Shown one piece after another: positions 1 through 13,075 of a stretch of 64,000 nucleotides of DNA. Numbering within the stretch: the stretch's first letter is position 1; the number at the start of each line of letters is the position of its first letter. Both the position numbers and the translations under genes were made by a program. The DNA comes from Himantopus leucocephalus (taxonomy: Eukaryota; Chordata; Aves; Charadriiformes; Recurvirostridae), in contig RSEF01000003.1 in the NCBI GenBank assembly GCA_003993805.1, forward strand, positions 43,268,050 to 43,332,049, read 5' to 3'. Under the pieces are notes generated by a model that saw only the letters and a list, made by a program, of their open reading frames with translations, did no database searches and was not told the origin of the DNA.

Positions 1-3000
1 CTCAGAAGAGAAAGGAGAAGTCATCTCAGGCCAAAGCAAGAACAGCTCTTCCCACAGATCTATTTCAGCCCGGCTGGGACCAGTCCCTCTGAGCAAAGGG
101 AATGGGTGCCTAGAACTCAGCAGGGTCAAGAAAAGCCTGACCACAAAAAATAACTCTCAGATTTAACTCTACTGCAAACTTCAAACATCAGAGCACCAGA
201 GCTGCAACATGCAAAGATACAACTACCTCCTGTAAAAGAAACACTTTTCAAAGGACCCTGCCAATCAGGCAGCTAAAGGGATGCTCAGAAACAATTAAAA
301 AAAGACACAGACACTTTCTGCAGTCAACTCTTACCATGCTCCATTCTGCTAATTGCAGCCAAGCTGCTGCATAGAGGCTTAGCAAGTAGAAATCAACACT
401 CACCAGTAATTTTTAGCAGACATCTATGAAGCTCAGTCCACAAAACTGCTTCTGTCGCTCTCAACACCTACCATAGGCACAGCTTCACAACACTTCACCA
501 TCAGGCACCCAAAGGCAAAGAGGGCCCACCTCACTGCTCAGCAGGACTGACCTCCTTGCTCTAGGCCGTGTGGCCAAAGGACCTTTACAGAGGCACCTCA
601 TCATTAGCCACAGCTGATGAGCAGCTGCCACAGGCTCCAGTGCTTGCAAGCCATTACATTAATTACAGCTTTGGCTACCACACTATCAAATGCAATTACC
701 TCCTTCAGGTGGCCTGAATGAGCAGAAATGCCCTCACCTCCCTGCACTGGGAACAAAACCAAAAAAAACCCCCAAACCTTCTAGAAAAAGAATAACAGTA
801 ACAGCCAAGGTTAATAGCTTAGTTTACCACTCTACCAAAAGTCTTGGTGTTTTTCTTAATCCCGTTTTTTTTCAAGGCCTCTGTGTAACCAAGGAGTCAA
901 ATCTGCATATCCTAGATACTGTTTTTTACCCAGAGTTGAATGAGCTCTCTGTTTTGGGAAGGTCTGTGTTTTACCTGGAGAAATGAGCTGCTTTTAAGTA
1001 GAGCCTACTAACGTGACAAACGGTAGCACCAAGGACTTCACCAGCGCTCCTTGGGGAAGCGACTACATTTCTTCACAACCTCCCTGGAAGCTGTGTCAGT
1101 TCTAATGGCTGCTCCAAAGCCACTTCTGCAGTGCCAGGAGGCTGCCATGGGCTCCAGAGAGCCATCCCCTTGCTCCTCCTTTTCTCCCCTGTGCCTGGGA
1201 AAGGCCTTTTTACTGTAGCTCTGAAGACTGCAGCTCTAGCTAGGGTGATACCTTGGGTTTTGTCACCCTCAATTCAAAAGTAACACTGTTGAAATAAAAG
1301 CATCCTGCCCTGCCACCCCTTGGAGACAGAAATGAGGCCAAAGCCATTAATTAATTCCTGTTCTGGGGTCTCTGGGAGTTCTCAGGAGCTCAGCATCCTG
1401 CTCTCAGAGGCCATCCCCAGCCATCTCCCTGCTGGTTTACAGCTTATTATTTACAGGAGCAGTTGAAATCTCAGCGTAAACACAATTGTTTTAGTTTGCA
1501 TTTAGGTTTCCGTGTGTCTCATGTTCCATGTAACAGAATGCAGTGATTTTTAATGGGTTGAAGGGTGTTTTCTCAGAGTAGCACTTTATAAACCAGCTGA
1601 TTATTTAAATTCAACTATGGAGCCACAGAAATTCCCTTTACTAAATTTTTGGAGTTCTGAATCACCATCTGGAGGAGCCATCCGGCTGTGGGGGCAAGGG
1701 ATCAAATTCAGATTGGAGGCCTCAACTGGGAAGACTAAAGTTAGGTGAGAGGAATCCCAACCAAGACGCTGCAACAGCTGCTGAGAGTGTTTGTGGAGCA
1801 GCCACCGAATGAAATATAACACGAGGTTTTTAACAGGGTACACTGCTGGTTTTAGAAGCTAAGCTTTCCAGCCTTGTTCCTGTTTTGGAATTCATTTAAC
1901 TGTTGGAGATGTGGGATGTACTTGGGTTCATCACCTCAAAGGAAAATGGGTGCCTAAATCCCAGTGATTTCAGTAGGAGCTGAGATCTTCCAAGTGTGGG
2001 GCTTTGTAACCCATTTAATTTCTCTCTCCAGTGAGTGGTTAGTCTGTACACGTAACTAAATGTGACATTTAAATCTGTACCTAAGGGAAAAATTTGTAGA
2101 CTCCATGATTTTTTTCAAGCAGGATTCACTGAAATTTGGAAAAAAAATAAATCCTCTCCTGTGAGGCGTGGATCTGCTGATGGACAGAAGGAGATACTGC
2201 TCCCTGCATTGACACCCCTGGTTGAGCAGACCGGTCTGGATGGTGGGACCCTCCTCTGGCACCCTGCAGCTAAGCTGGCTTTGGCCAGCTCTACTGGGTC
2301 CCTTTTGTGGGCTGATACTGTCAAATGTAGTGTAAAATTTGTAGATGTTTTCCTATTGTATCCTTTTCTGTCCAACCACACTTACCACTATTGCTGGATA
2401 GCAGCCATAAGTAAAGTAACAGATTATGCTATCTGTGAGCCCTGAAATTAGCTACTGTTAGCAGTCATCCTACACGTCCTGCTACTGCATTGACATCTAA
2501 GTGGTTTGTATTCTGAATTATTTTTTTTTTCTGTTTTATTCCCCCTTGTGCCTGCAGCCAAACAGGGAAATAGCGGATAATTGACCAAATAGTTTTCTGC
2601 GGACTATTTCTGTGTTCAGTGAAAACGGGCTGTGCGCAGTCCCTAGACACTAGATCGGTTGCTGACACTGTTATACTTGTATTTGGGGTGTACCTGAGCT
2701 ATCGTAGCTACATTTGCTTACTCTGAACACTGTAATGTACTCATGGAAGCAATGATAGACAGAATTGTTATCTACTACACAACATTTCTTGTAATATGGC
2801 AGTTTACTTCTACACTTGATACCCACTGGGGTAGGGTGAAGGGTTTTTTTAATTATTATTGTTTAGAAATTAAGAAGAGGGAAAAAAAGATCTTTTAAAC
2901 TACCCTTTAAAGATTCTTAAGGTTTCCTAGGTGGTTATTTTGGTTGAATATTCTTATTTCAAGTGGCAAGACAAAAAAAAAAAAAGAAACACAGAAGAAA

Positions 3001-3322
3001 AGATTAGGCATGTCAAATTTGTGACAGCAGGTTAAGAGAGACTCTGAGCTGATAATTTAACTTGCAAAATCAGACAATGTTGAGCTGTGAGGTTAAGAAA
3101 AATCTCAAAAATGGTAATTCCCTGAAACGTTATCATTATTCATCACTGGCATGAAACCAATGAATAAATTAATGGGGCAGGAAGCAGTGGTTAGACAGTA
3201 ACTTATCTTAGTATACCACTGAGTGTCCACCAGATATTTGGGTAAACCAGTCGTCTATCAATCAGGCATGGTGTCATACAATTTCTGGATCCAGCTCCGT
3301 ACTGGTGGCTGCAGTGTTCTGC
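1..3322. other. gene-free stretch, no gene recognised
   Basis: No coding gene is visible. The open frames here (98 codons at 690-986 plus; 127 codons at 2062-2445 plus) have no recognisable domain, are of chance length, and the second overlaps minus-strand frames of similar size. An A13 run sits at 2973-2985. Base composition is ordinary and CpG is scarce, as in bulk vertebrate DNA. One possible old repeat scrap at about 1950-2025 is listed separately. The likely nature is intergenic or intronic DNA. Confidence 0.6.
1950..2025. repeat. possible ancient amniote interspersed-repeat scrap
   Basis: The phrase 'gggtgcctaaatcccagtga' followed by 'tttcagtaggagctgag' resembles a motif common in reptile and bird interspersed repeats, in which 'gcctaaat', 'cattgacttcaatgg' and 'ggagttaggc' recur. 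Similar phrases occur in this window near 17730, 22855, 27038 and 63460. The match is from memory and heavily diverged, and I cannot name the family. Confidence 0.3.
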
Positions 3323-3368
3323 TTATAACATAACATAACATAACCTGACGTAACATGACGTAACGTTT
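3323..3368 (+). repeat. degenerate TAACA pentamer / TAACATGACG decamer tandem repeat
   Basis: The sequence starts with about four copies of a 5-bp unit (TAACA) at 3325-3344. It then changes into a 10-bp higher-order form in which every second unit becomes TGACG (CTGACG TAACATGACG TAACG). The array is about 46 bp. The shift from a 5-mer to a 10-mer array is visible directly. It looks like a short microsatellite that acquired a point change and then re-expanded. No function is implied. Confidence 0.75.
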
Positions 3369-6082
3369 ATGTATTTCCTGCATTACACCAGACCGAGCAT
3401 GGCATGGTGGCGGCTCTCGTTTCCCAGCGCTTCCTACCAGGAGACGATGTGGGGACAGGATGGCAGAACCTCTTTGTCAGTTTTAAACGCGAATGCTGAA
3501 ACAACAGCTACAGAAAGCGACGCTGTGTTGTAAACCATGACAAGCTGCACTCAGAAAGGAGCCCAGCTGGAGTTCAAATAAGACATGACTGCAGATTTGA
3601 AAAGACCTTTTTGCTGGAAAACAGCTTGATCTTGCCTGAAAATGCATGCCAGAGTGCAGAAAATTCTATAAACAAAAGGATGAAACGGGCTGTGAGCAAA
3701 GTGATTAAACAACAGCTTTAAGGTTCGGTGACAAATGTCTCAGCAGAATCTGAAGGCATTTGAGGGGCCTGGTACACCTTGTTTTACAGAGTGCCAAGGA
3801 GAGAAGAAATGCCTTAAAAAAAGCACTGGAAATCCACCGTGTGTGAGAGCAAATCTGGGCTCATTCTGACGTTTTGGGAAAAATCCTTACACTCGTGCTC
3901 ACTCTCAGCCACCAAATTTGCTTCCAAGGGAGGGTCCTATTTTAAGCTCCTTGAGGCAGTCAAGCAGTTATGCAGCTTGCTTTGTGCCAGAGCGCGCCGG
4001 AGGCTGTGGTGCCACGCACAGTGGCAAGATGGGCTGGAGACCCAGCTGACCCCTCTCAAGCCACTAAACCTGTGGTCTTCAGGCTCTTGTTAATTTTTGA
4101 GAATTCTGTGAGCTCTGTGGAAATCTTCTGGCCTTCAGCTGCTGGAGCAGGGAGTGGTGGTAGGAGCAGGCAGGTAGAGAACAGAACAGGGAGAAAAGAA
4201 ATTATTTATTTCCCTCTATAATAAAGAACTGGTTAATTTTAGCTGAACTAAGAACACACACACAGGCACTTACATATGGTTGTCACTGGCATAAAACAAA
4301 ATATATGAAAAGATATCTCAAAAGTAGTTTAGCTTTTGTAAGTAGCTAAATTAATGGAGTTGGACTAGAACTTGATTTTAAAGTGGATACTAGATAGGCA
4401 TGATATAATATGGTCTATTTTTTGATACTTAAAAATTGTTACAATCTTTCTAAGCCATGAATTCCTCCAAAAATGTCTTGCCCTACTTGAGCATGAACAT
4501 TGTGAGGCTGGATTCTCCCAATGCGTCTCTCCAGACAAGGGCAGCATTTGGGAGCTGAGAGTCTGGCTGAGCCTTTCTAAGTGCAGGGAGCACTTCAAGG
4601 AACCAGCTAAACCATCTCCCTCTGGGCATCACAGCTCAGGAAGGCTCAATCGACATAAAAGCCTGTAGGGTCCAAGGTTGGCGGGTGTGATTTAGGACAC
4701 ACCTTATATTGTTCTGGGGTATGAGAAACAGAAAAACTGGTTCCTCAGTCTCCATCCCGAAAGGCCAGTGACAGAGCCGTGAATCACTGCTGTGATAGGA
4801 AGCATTGTTGACATTGTCTTCTCAGGACAGAGGAGATTTGTTCTCTCTGTGATGACTGGTATCACAACCTTTACAGGAAGAAAAGGAGATTTCTGTTGGC
4901 CTCTTACAAGCCTCAGCTGCTGGGGCAGCCTTCAGCACAGGCTGCAAAGTAGTCCAGCTGCCCACTTGGGATTCGGTCACTACAACACATTTTGAAGAGC
5001 ATAAAAATACACCTTTAGAATAAGCCCTGCTTTGAAAACCCCGTCCTCACGTCTCCCTGGACAGATCTGTCCCTTCGGTTTTCAGTGGAGCAGAGCTGAT
5101 GGTGGTTGGCTCGGTGGTGGTGGGATGGAGGGCTGAGCTTGGGCCACCGCAGTGCCACGCATTGGGGATGAAGTATCTGTGAAGCTTCTTCTTCCCTGGG
5201 GCTTTGGCAGATGGGGAGTATCAAGGACTTGCCATTGCTGTAAGCCCCTTGTATAAACAGTGTTGAACACTCTTATTTGCTATTTTTAATGATGCCTCTT
5301 GTTCAGGTGCTTTTACAGTTTAAGGTCCTGAGCACAGGCTCTTCCCTGTTGCCCTCTGGATGGAGCTTGGCACCATGGGTTTCCATGTAGGACTGCGACG
5401 GTAAGTGCTGCAGCCATGCAGACTGTAACACCTGTAAGACGTGTTGGTGTGATGAGTGTCTGCCTGTTCATACAACGCGCCTTTGTACCTGGATGATGTT
5501 GAATCAAATCCTCGATACACTCAAAGGGTGACTGGGATATCCCTGTTTATAGTTGCTTAATTGTTTTGCATGACTTAGAACAGCAACTGCAACAAGCACA
5601 AACAAGCAAACCATGACAAGGGATGCTTCCTACCACCTCCAGGCAGCGTCTATGATCTTTCCCCAGTATGTGTTTATTTTGAAGGGGAAATGAAGCATCT
5701 AGGTCAGGGTATGCTTTTAGTAGGCAGGGCTAGTAAAGGAAAGCCTTGTAATATGCTGCGAGTGACATGCTAGGCAGAAATGACAGTAAGCTCATGGAAA
5801 TATATGGAAATTTGACATCCCGCCTGTCCGTCCCCCTCCACTCCCACCCTCTGGTATGTATGACTTTGAATCTGCTTTCGAGAGCCCCTGCGCAGCAGGG
5901 GCTGTCCATCCATCTGGCAAGGTTACAAACACATTTCAGCGCTGTCTACAACATGCCTGGTGTAACCTCATTTCTATAGCCTCTGCTCCCCTCCTCGCAA
6001 TCTTTGTTTGACGCAGAGGAATGGAGCCCTGCAAAGCAAAACCAATGAACCGTGGAGAATCATAGGGCCCAAACAGCCAGAT
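3369..6082. other. gene-free stretch
   Basis: I see no gene, repeat family or RNA gene. Open frames here are at most about 84 codons and overlap each other in several frames. A good donor-like site (gtaagt at 5401) follows a plausible acceptor (cttttacag ending at about 5319). The segment between them has early stops in two frames and a stop near its end in the third, so it is not a convincing coding exon. Confidence 0.5.
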
Positions 6083-6205
6083 CCCAAGAGGGGAGAAGGG
6101 AGGGGGAAAGCACAAAAGGAAGAAAGGGGAAAGGAGGTGGAAGAAAGAGCTAAAAAATACAAAGAAGATCTTACAAAGGACGGGTGGGGGAGAGAGGATA
6201 AGGAG
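6083..6205 (+). repeat. purine-rich low-complexity tract
   Basis: About 120 bases are strongly biased to A and G on the plus strand, with runs such as 'gggagaagggagggggaaag' and 'ggaagaaaggggaaaggagg'. The bias keeps one plus-strand frame open (126 codons at 6008-6388) simply because stop-forming T is rare. Polypurine tracts of this kind can form triplex DNA. Nothing in the translated sequence resembles a known protein. Confidence 0.65.
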
Positions 6206-6273
6206 AATGCCAGCAGAGATGGGCTGCGCCCTCGCTACGGGGGTTTAACACTCAGTTATTACTTGCTTTGCAG

Positions 6274-6314
6274 CTATGTTACATCTGTCAAAATCTCAGA
6301 TTCTGCCTGTCGAG
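6274..6314 (+). other. exon-like 41-bp segment with splice-like ends (weak)
   Basis: The segment is preceded by 'ttacttgctttgcag' and followed by gtatgt (6315-6320) directly after GAG, a strong donor. It is open in at least one frame. The polypyrimidine tract is only moderate and 41 bp is short, so a chance pair of sites is quite possible. No homology is recognised. Confidence 0.12.
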
Positions 6315-9300
6315 GTATGTACATTATGCTCACTCATGACAGCAGTGAGCCTGTCGCCAGCTTCCCCTCTCCTCTCGGAGGCTGTTAAGGAGGGAGAAAG
6401 CCTTTGTTTCTTTGTCAAACGTGATTTTTTTTCTACTGGGAGACTTTCCCTAGCCAGGTCATGGAGTGGGCCCCCGCTATAGAAACTAGGCACAACGATA
6501 TTGCAGGTGTTGGTGGTTGTTATGGCAGTTGGGATGAGACGTTGAAGTTCCCATGTTAATCAAGAATTGCATTTACTTATTTAGCTAAGAGCTAAAGCGT
6601 TAATTTAGTTGTTCAGTAATTTATTTTGGTTTCTTTATGGTACAGACGCAAATTATTCTGTACACATTAATCAGAAGTTCTATGGCCCATGACTTAAGGA
6701 CATTTTATTACAAATTAGCTAAGAATAAAATGGGAACAGTCAAATCTCTCTCTGATATGACTCTGTGGAATAGCTGTTTATATGTTGAGAGCCAGTGCGC
6801 TGAATACAAAATATGTGAGTCAGAAGCATTTAAGACTGAAACAGACTCTTGGTTTTGTTTCTTTAAGAAAGAAATTTAAATTGTCCTGATAATTTATGGA
6901 GGAAGCCTAGGACTTCCTCGCTTGATGCCTTTGAATGAGAGCATAAACAGGGGAAGCTTTCCTGAAGAATCTGCAGAGGGAAAATTTACCCTCAGGAAAC
7001 ACAGAGTTCCCCAGCAATTTATTGAGGGGTGGTGGGACACTGAAACACTGGTGAGGGGCTGATCTCCAGAAGGCCAGCTTCTGCCGCTGAGTGCAACTTG
7101 CAGGCACTGTTCAAAGACAAGTGCCACTCTAGGAGGTCATACACCTGTAGCAGGGGAACCTAAATGTGTTAGCAACTAATACAGGAGCACCTTTCCACTT
7201 TTCCATCTCAGTTTTTGTCATGAGCAAGTCATACTCTGACTCAGCCTCACCAAAAATATGTACTTCAAAAATAAAATACTCCCCTGTGCCCTAGCTTCCA
7301 CGTTGGTGGAGCTTCCTGACAGGAGACCTCACGTGGGCCACCCACAGCTTTCTACTGACTTTTAAAAAGAAATTAATTTCTTTGACCTTCGCTATTTGTA
7401 TATTGCACTGCTTGTACTAAAAATGGAGCACCTAAAAAGGCAGGGAGAAGGGCTGTATGGCTACTGCTTTTGCTTTTATTTAGAGCTCCAGAGGCAGTTT
7501 GAAAAGAAAGGCGTGGGCTGCAAAGCTCCCAGCCAGGTCTGCAACCTTGAGAAAGCTGAGAGTTCAGCTGGAGCCAGTGGAGCATCTCTCTTGGCAACAG
7601 CTCAGGATCCGGCTGCAGGCTTCTGCCTTTCAAAGGGAGCTAATACGGAAAACATTCCGCATCAGTTTTGCAGGGTTTTTTCCCCCCTTCTTTCTAACAG
7701 GAATCGAAGCTGAGTTTTGGTTATTCTCTGCTGAAGCACACAGGTTACTGCAAAGTCAAAACCTGCTTACATAACCATAGAGGAAGGTCATGTAGCTGCT
7801 TGCAGCCTTTCATATCTATTAAACTTAATCAAGTTTGCCAGGCAACAAGTAAAAGATGGGATCACTCGTGTGCCATATTACTCCACTTAAAGGCCTTTTA
7901 ACAATTTGCTATTGTTTGAAAAAAATTGCATGTAATCTGTATTAGTCACACTCTTCCTCCCAGGAACATAACCTTAATTACTGGTACTAGGTTTGCGTGC
8001 CTAATGTGTTTGGTCCCACCTATTTTGCTTGTGAACCTATTATTTTCAATCACTGCCTTAAAAAAGAAGTACTTCATTATTACAACTGTGTTGCTTCTTC
8101 ACTAAGTGGCATGATATTTATTTTCCTCTGGGCTGGAAGGACGAGCAGAGTGTTTTGACTGCTTTGTTTGGTATGGTATCATTCCTGGTTTTCTCTGTTA
8201 TTCACAAACTATAAATATAAATGGTTCAAAATAAAAAAAAAATTTAAAAATGATGCTGGGTCATTCTCATTTTGACTGGCTGGAACTGAAACTCTAACTC
8301 TTGGAATGGGAGCGCGGGAAGGAGCATGCTGGCACATGCCCAACTGCAGCAGCTACGTGGTCTGGTGAGGCGCTCATGAATAACCCCACTCACCTGCAAA
8401 TCTGGGGGCTTCCCATACGTGCCTCACCATGCTCCCACTTGGCTCCTGGGAAGCTACTTGATAAAGAGGTGGCACCATGATTCCTGCTGCAGGATGTGCA
8501 GTAAAAGGCTGTTTATCTCTCCCAGTCTGCACCATACCATGGTCATGATGACCGGCTTCTTTACCTCACTGATGCGCTTCATTTTGTTTACATTTTGTCC
8601 CTTTAGTATCTGGCCTGAGCACACGGGACAATCCTTCGACCTGACTTGACTTTTTTTATGATGGGTTTTAAGCTTTTGTTGACTCTGCCTATGGTGAGTA
8701 TTTTGAAAGATATTTGTACTGCTGCCACGCTGCCTGGGTCTTCACTTTTCCTTTTTCTGTGCTTCATAGGAACTGTGTATACAAATGCCACAAAGGCTAC
8801 TTAGCTGGCCATCCCATGCTGTACAGAGACAAAATGGCTGGAGAAGATCACAAATTCCCAGACCCAACTACTTTTTTTTTCTGAAATTATCCTGATTTAC
8901 AGTGTTCCAATTAGAATTTGTTACCTTAGTTGCGTAGCAGAAGTTTCCCACCTACCGGTCCATTTCTTTCTCCCTACTGTGAGACAGACACAATTTTCTG
9001 AAGAGATTTCATGTCTAATGCCAAATACCAAAGGTCACAGAAGAAAAGGATCTGGAGAGAAATGTTAGCTTTTCCATAAGACAATGCTTTGGATTTGTTT
9101 TTTCTTTGTCCCCAAAGATAGCAGCTTTGGACTCCATTTTCCATTAGCACTCATTGCAGCTTAAAGCCTGTTACAGTGTCATTAGTAAGAAGAATTTCTT
9201 TAGGAGATAAGGTCATTTAACATGAAATTCAGCAATACTGGTACTTTTAACCTCATTCCAACCCAAAGGTGACAAATGCCTAACTGTGCTCAACACAGGC

Positions 9301-9985
9301 ATTGTCTGAAGTCTCACTATTTTCAAATGAGTCCTGCTGAGTGAGGCTGAATATGTTCTGCTTTTGTCCTAGTCAGGTGCTGAAAATTTCCAAAATGCCA
9401 GTCATTACAAGGAAAAGCAGCACTGAAAAATGTTATGAAGATTGCCAAATTACTTGCTCAAAAAATAAGGTAATTAGGAATGCATCATGTCTGAAATCAC
9501 CTTGCCCACATCTCTTTTCTTATCGTAGGGCCTATTGCAGTGACTCTACATGGTGGATTGTGCTCCCGTGATGGGCAGATATTCAATATTTTCTGTTTCA
9601 AACGCAGCCTTCTGCAAATGAAACCTACTTTTCTGCGCACTATACAAACCCTTCTCAGAAAGCTGGGCGTTTCCTCACCTGGCTGTCTGCCAGATGAGCA
9701 CTACAGTCTTTGAACCCATCTCAAATGTTGGTCCAACAATTCCCAAGCTGCTTTTCCCAGTACAGCCTTCCTGGCGAGCCCCATAACACCCCTCTTCCTT
9801 CCCTCCGTGCCCGAGACAGCGCGGCATCCTCTGCCGTGCTGCTTCCAGCTCTGCGGCCAGGCTCCTGCCCTTGCGGTGAATCCCATGGGCCACCCACCTA
9901 CCTCCCTCTGGGCTGATTCACGCCTTGGGACCTGCTGAATTTGTGCGTGACTTTGCACCACAGCAGTGCTACAAGGGGTGGAGGC
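6315..9985. other. gene-free stretch
   Basis: No gene recognised. Open frames are 105 codons or fewer. A strong donor-like gtgagta at about 8694 follows an acceptor-like 'ttgtccctttag' ending near 8606, but every frame between them contains a stop, so at most this would be a non-coding exon. Poly-A and poly-T runs occur near 8230 and 8872. Nothing else stands out. Confidence 0.5.
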
Positions 9986-9987
9986 TG

Positions 9988-10030
9988 TCTGATCCCCGTT
10001 TCACAGCTGAGGTATGAAAAGGGTAAGGTC
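9988..10030 (-). repeat. MIR-like SINE fragment, antisense
   Basis: The run 'gatccccgtttcacagctga' followed by 'ggtatgaaaagggtaaggtc' matches, in antisense, the well-known MIR core stretch (fully: tcccca-ttttacagatgaggaaactgaggc-aggttaag). Only about 40 bp is recognisable and divergence is high, as expected for an insertion that predates the bird-mammal split. Confidence 0.45.
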
Positions 10031-10362
10031 GAAAGGTAGCATTGATTTCAGCACCTCTTTTGAAGCGATGAGAGCATTCTGATGATGTGGGCATATTTGG
10101 CAATTTACATCACTAAACACACCTACTACCATTGTCCATTGTCAGCCTCTGCAGCTGGGAGAGCTCCAGCATCTCAAGTCAGGCACCAAAAAATAGAAAA
10201 AGAAGCACAGTATCAGTGATCAGTGATGCCAAATTTGGTTTAAGTGGAGTGTCAAGCATGACACAGGATCTTTTTGATGATTGTTAGGACAGAATTGGAT
10301 TTTTTCAGAGCAGCAATCAGTTGCTTCAACCTTGAGATAAGCTTTTAATTCCCTGTACTTCA

Positions 10363-10884
10363 ATGCCTAATTCACCTTGTACCTCCGGATTTCTGCAGCA
10401 GATGAGGCTGCTTTCTCTTCCCCAGTCTTCCCCTCTCCATCAAATCCACTTTCCTTGCCATCCCATCCCATCCCAATTCCTTCTGCATGCATTTCTCCTT
10501 ATGCTGATGCCTTTGCCCAGGCTGCTCCCTCTCTCCCAGTCCCAGTCTCCTCTCTCCTCAGGTCCTGGCAAGCCTCGCTCCTTCTTCTCAGTGCCCTTGC
10601 CTCATCTGCGGGGCCACCCCTCCCCTCTCCAGCTCCAGTTCCCCTTGCCAGCCCTATTTTTGCTTGGTGCCAGCTTTCCCTTCCTCCTCCTCCTCCTCTC
10701 CCTGTCCTGCCCACTCCATCCCCCAGCTCCTCGCTTCAGACGGAATCCCACAAGGGGACTGGGGCAGCAGCCATCACACCAGCCCCTTCCCAAGATAAAG
10801 GCGGTGTGGGATGAGCCTGTCCGCAGCACGCCGGAGTGGGATGACACCCTTCGCTTAGCACTGTCCTCTGGCTTCACCATCTGA
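10363..10884 (+). other. C/T-rich block with spurious 173-codon open frame
   Basis: The plus strand is strongly enriched in C and T (for example 'cttcctcctcctcctcctct' near 10680). It contains a 173-codon ATG frame at 10363-10884, a 145-codon frame at 10377-10814, and overlapping minus-strand frames. The translation is almost entirely Leu, Pro and Ser, with no domain, no conserved motif and no splice context. Several long overlapping frames in both directions are what a pyrimidine-biased non-coding sequence gives. I do not call a gene. Confidence 0.55.
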
Positions 10885-12999
10885 AGTATCGCAGTGGGCC
10901 CAGGGCAGGACAAAGGTAGCTCCCCGCTGCTGTTAGCTCCTTAATAGTCAAACTAAACTAGCTAACTAATTAAAATGGTTACATGTACAGAAATACCAGC
11001 TGTTTCCTGCTGTACACCATGAGAACTCAAAGGCTAACTCAATAATAGTAAAAGTTGTCTGTGGTAAATGTCTTGCAAACCGCCAGCTTATCAGAAGTGC
11101 AAGGGAAGGTAGAAGCACGTAAACTAAAACACTTGCTCATTTTTAAGATGTGGCCATTTGTTGCTTTTTTCCTTCTAGTTATTTTCCTAGTCAGAGATAT
11201 TTCATCAATGATGAAACAAGAGCAGAAAGCAGAAAAATATGTAAGGTAATAAAAACAACAATATACCGGACTTAGTATTTCCAATTACTTGAAAAATCTG
11301 CTCAAAATGATGAGCTACAAATAAACACATCTATGTGAATAAGACCGCTTTTGACCCCCGGCAAATTTGTGCTGCACGAGGCAAGCACTGCTCCTCTTAA
11401 TAAAGCAAAGACTTCAGAGTACAGAGGTCCCTGCAAGACTGTTTTCCTGGTGAGTACCAGCCGCTGATCACTTGCTGCAGCAGGACTGCAGGACTCTGCC
11501 CAAGGCATCCTGGCGGACATTCCTGAGCCAGTCAAGATTTTGGTGGGCTCTGATGCAAGCTATTGCCGAGGCACCTGCCTTCCTTCTGATGTTCAAAACT
11601 CAATGATGCTTCTACTGAAGGCTGGCTTGTGCTAAGAAAGATGGCATGAACTGAGATATTGTAAAGGCAGACACATATTCTCTTCTGATGAAGGAGTTAC
11701 CTCCAAGAAATGGTCATTAATCAAATGATGGGGAATTGTAAGGAGTTAAGCCACTATGATGGTTTACTATATGAACAATAATCACTGCCATGAGTCATTA
11801 CAAAGCCTGTTGAAACAATTTGAATAAGCAAAGCGTGCACTGAGTAACTGATAGAGGGATAGACCAGACCCTAATGTGTCCTCTGAAAGAAGCTGTGCCT
11901 GGCCTGGGAGGCCAGGAAATTACCACAGATGAAGGTGCATGCATGGCTTCTCAGGTACCCCTCTTATGGTTACACCTGACCAGGGATAGAGCAAAGCTCC
12001 TCAAGTCTTGGTGCTCCTTTCCCAACACAGGACTGGGGCTGTATCAGCGACAACACCACCACTGCCTTGGCAACTCTGAAGTTATAGCCCTTGTCCACAG
12101 GAGCACAGTGTGATCAATAACCTGCCCTCATCTCTTCAGTCCATAACACCAAAGGCAGGTGGGTCTTTAGATATTTGTGAAGATTAGAGCTGCGATGCTA
12201 CAAACTTTGGTCTGTCATAGGTACATTCAGGATAGTGAAAGCAAGTCAGTTAATGGTTTAAAGTCAATAATCACAAGTTAAAGTGCATTAAACTCCTATG
12301 CAGATATCCTCATCTGGGAATAAATTTATCCTCTAAAGAGGATTATGCTGCAGTGAAAATATAATACACATCTGAATGAGTCTACTCACCTGAGGACTTA
12401 ACACACTCTACACCCTGTAATTTAGGAGCATTAACATAACACATTGAGTTGAATCTGTAGTCGTTGACTGTGTCCCATGTTTACATGGTCATGGTGTGCT
12501 CCGTGTGTACCTGTGTGCTCTGTCCCATCTTCCACTTCTGTCTCTTTTGAAGGGAGCTCTTCAGAGTCGATGCCACTGCCTACCACTGACTCTGTGTAGC
12601 CTCATGACACTACAGAAGTACAGCCAATACATGTGCTGACCCTATTTTATATTAGCAATTTTGGGAAACAGGTCAGAAAGTGTCTTGTATGATATCCAGC
12701 ACACATCTTGTGTATAGCACTTCCAAGCATAAGGACTGGAGTTAAAGCTGAGTTTGGGGTGTGTGAGACGGCACGAGAACTGCATAATGGCAGGTAGAAA
12801 AGACACCCATCCACGCTAGCTCCAAAACCAGAAGCCCTATCGTCATATCATTACACTACCAGTGTTGCTATAGCTGATTAGTTCTGCTGACAGGCAAGAC
12901 TAATTACCTTAGGTGCAGCCCTATTATCTTCGAGCTATATATCCTTAGGAAATCAAACTAACATTTGTTATTTCTAATAACCTGCAGCCCATGTCATAA
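10885..12999. other. gene-free stretch
   Basis: No gene or repeat family recognised. Frames are 81 codons or fewer. A donor-like gtgagtacc at about 11450 has only a weak acceptor upstream. The part from about 12170 to 13000 is AT-rich with many stops in all frames. It could include conserved non-coding sequence, but this cannot be judged from one genome. Confidence 0.5.
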
Positions 13000-13075
13000 G
13001 GTGGCCTGAGACCAGAGAATGGTAGCCTGGGATTCCTGGCACCGTGCTCATCTGTGAAATAGAGGTAACCCCAAG
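13000..13075 (+). repeat. MIR-like SINE fragment
   Basis: 'gtgctcatctgtgaaataga' followed by 'ggtaacc' resembles the MIR region that reads 'cctcatctgtaaaatgggga' plus 'taa' in the family. The upstream 'ggtggcctgagaccagagaa' may belong to the same copy. Only the core is recognisable, so borders are approximate. Confidence 0.35.

Noticed and set aside
8607..8693. Splice-flanked segment
   Set aside because: All three frames contain stops. It could only be a non-coding exon and there is no further support.
10363..10884. 173-codon open frame
   Set aside because: Leu, Pro and Ser-rich product of a C/T-biased stretch, with other long frames in the same DNA. No domain or splice context.
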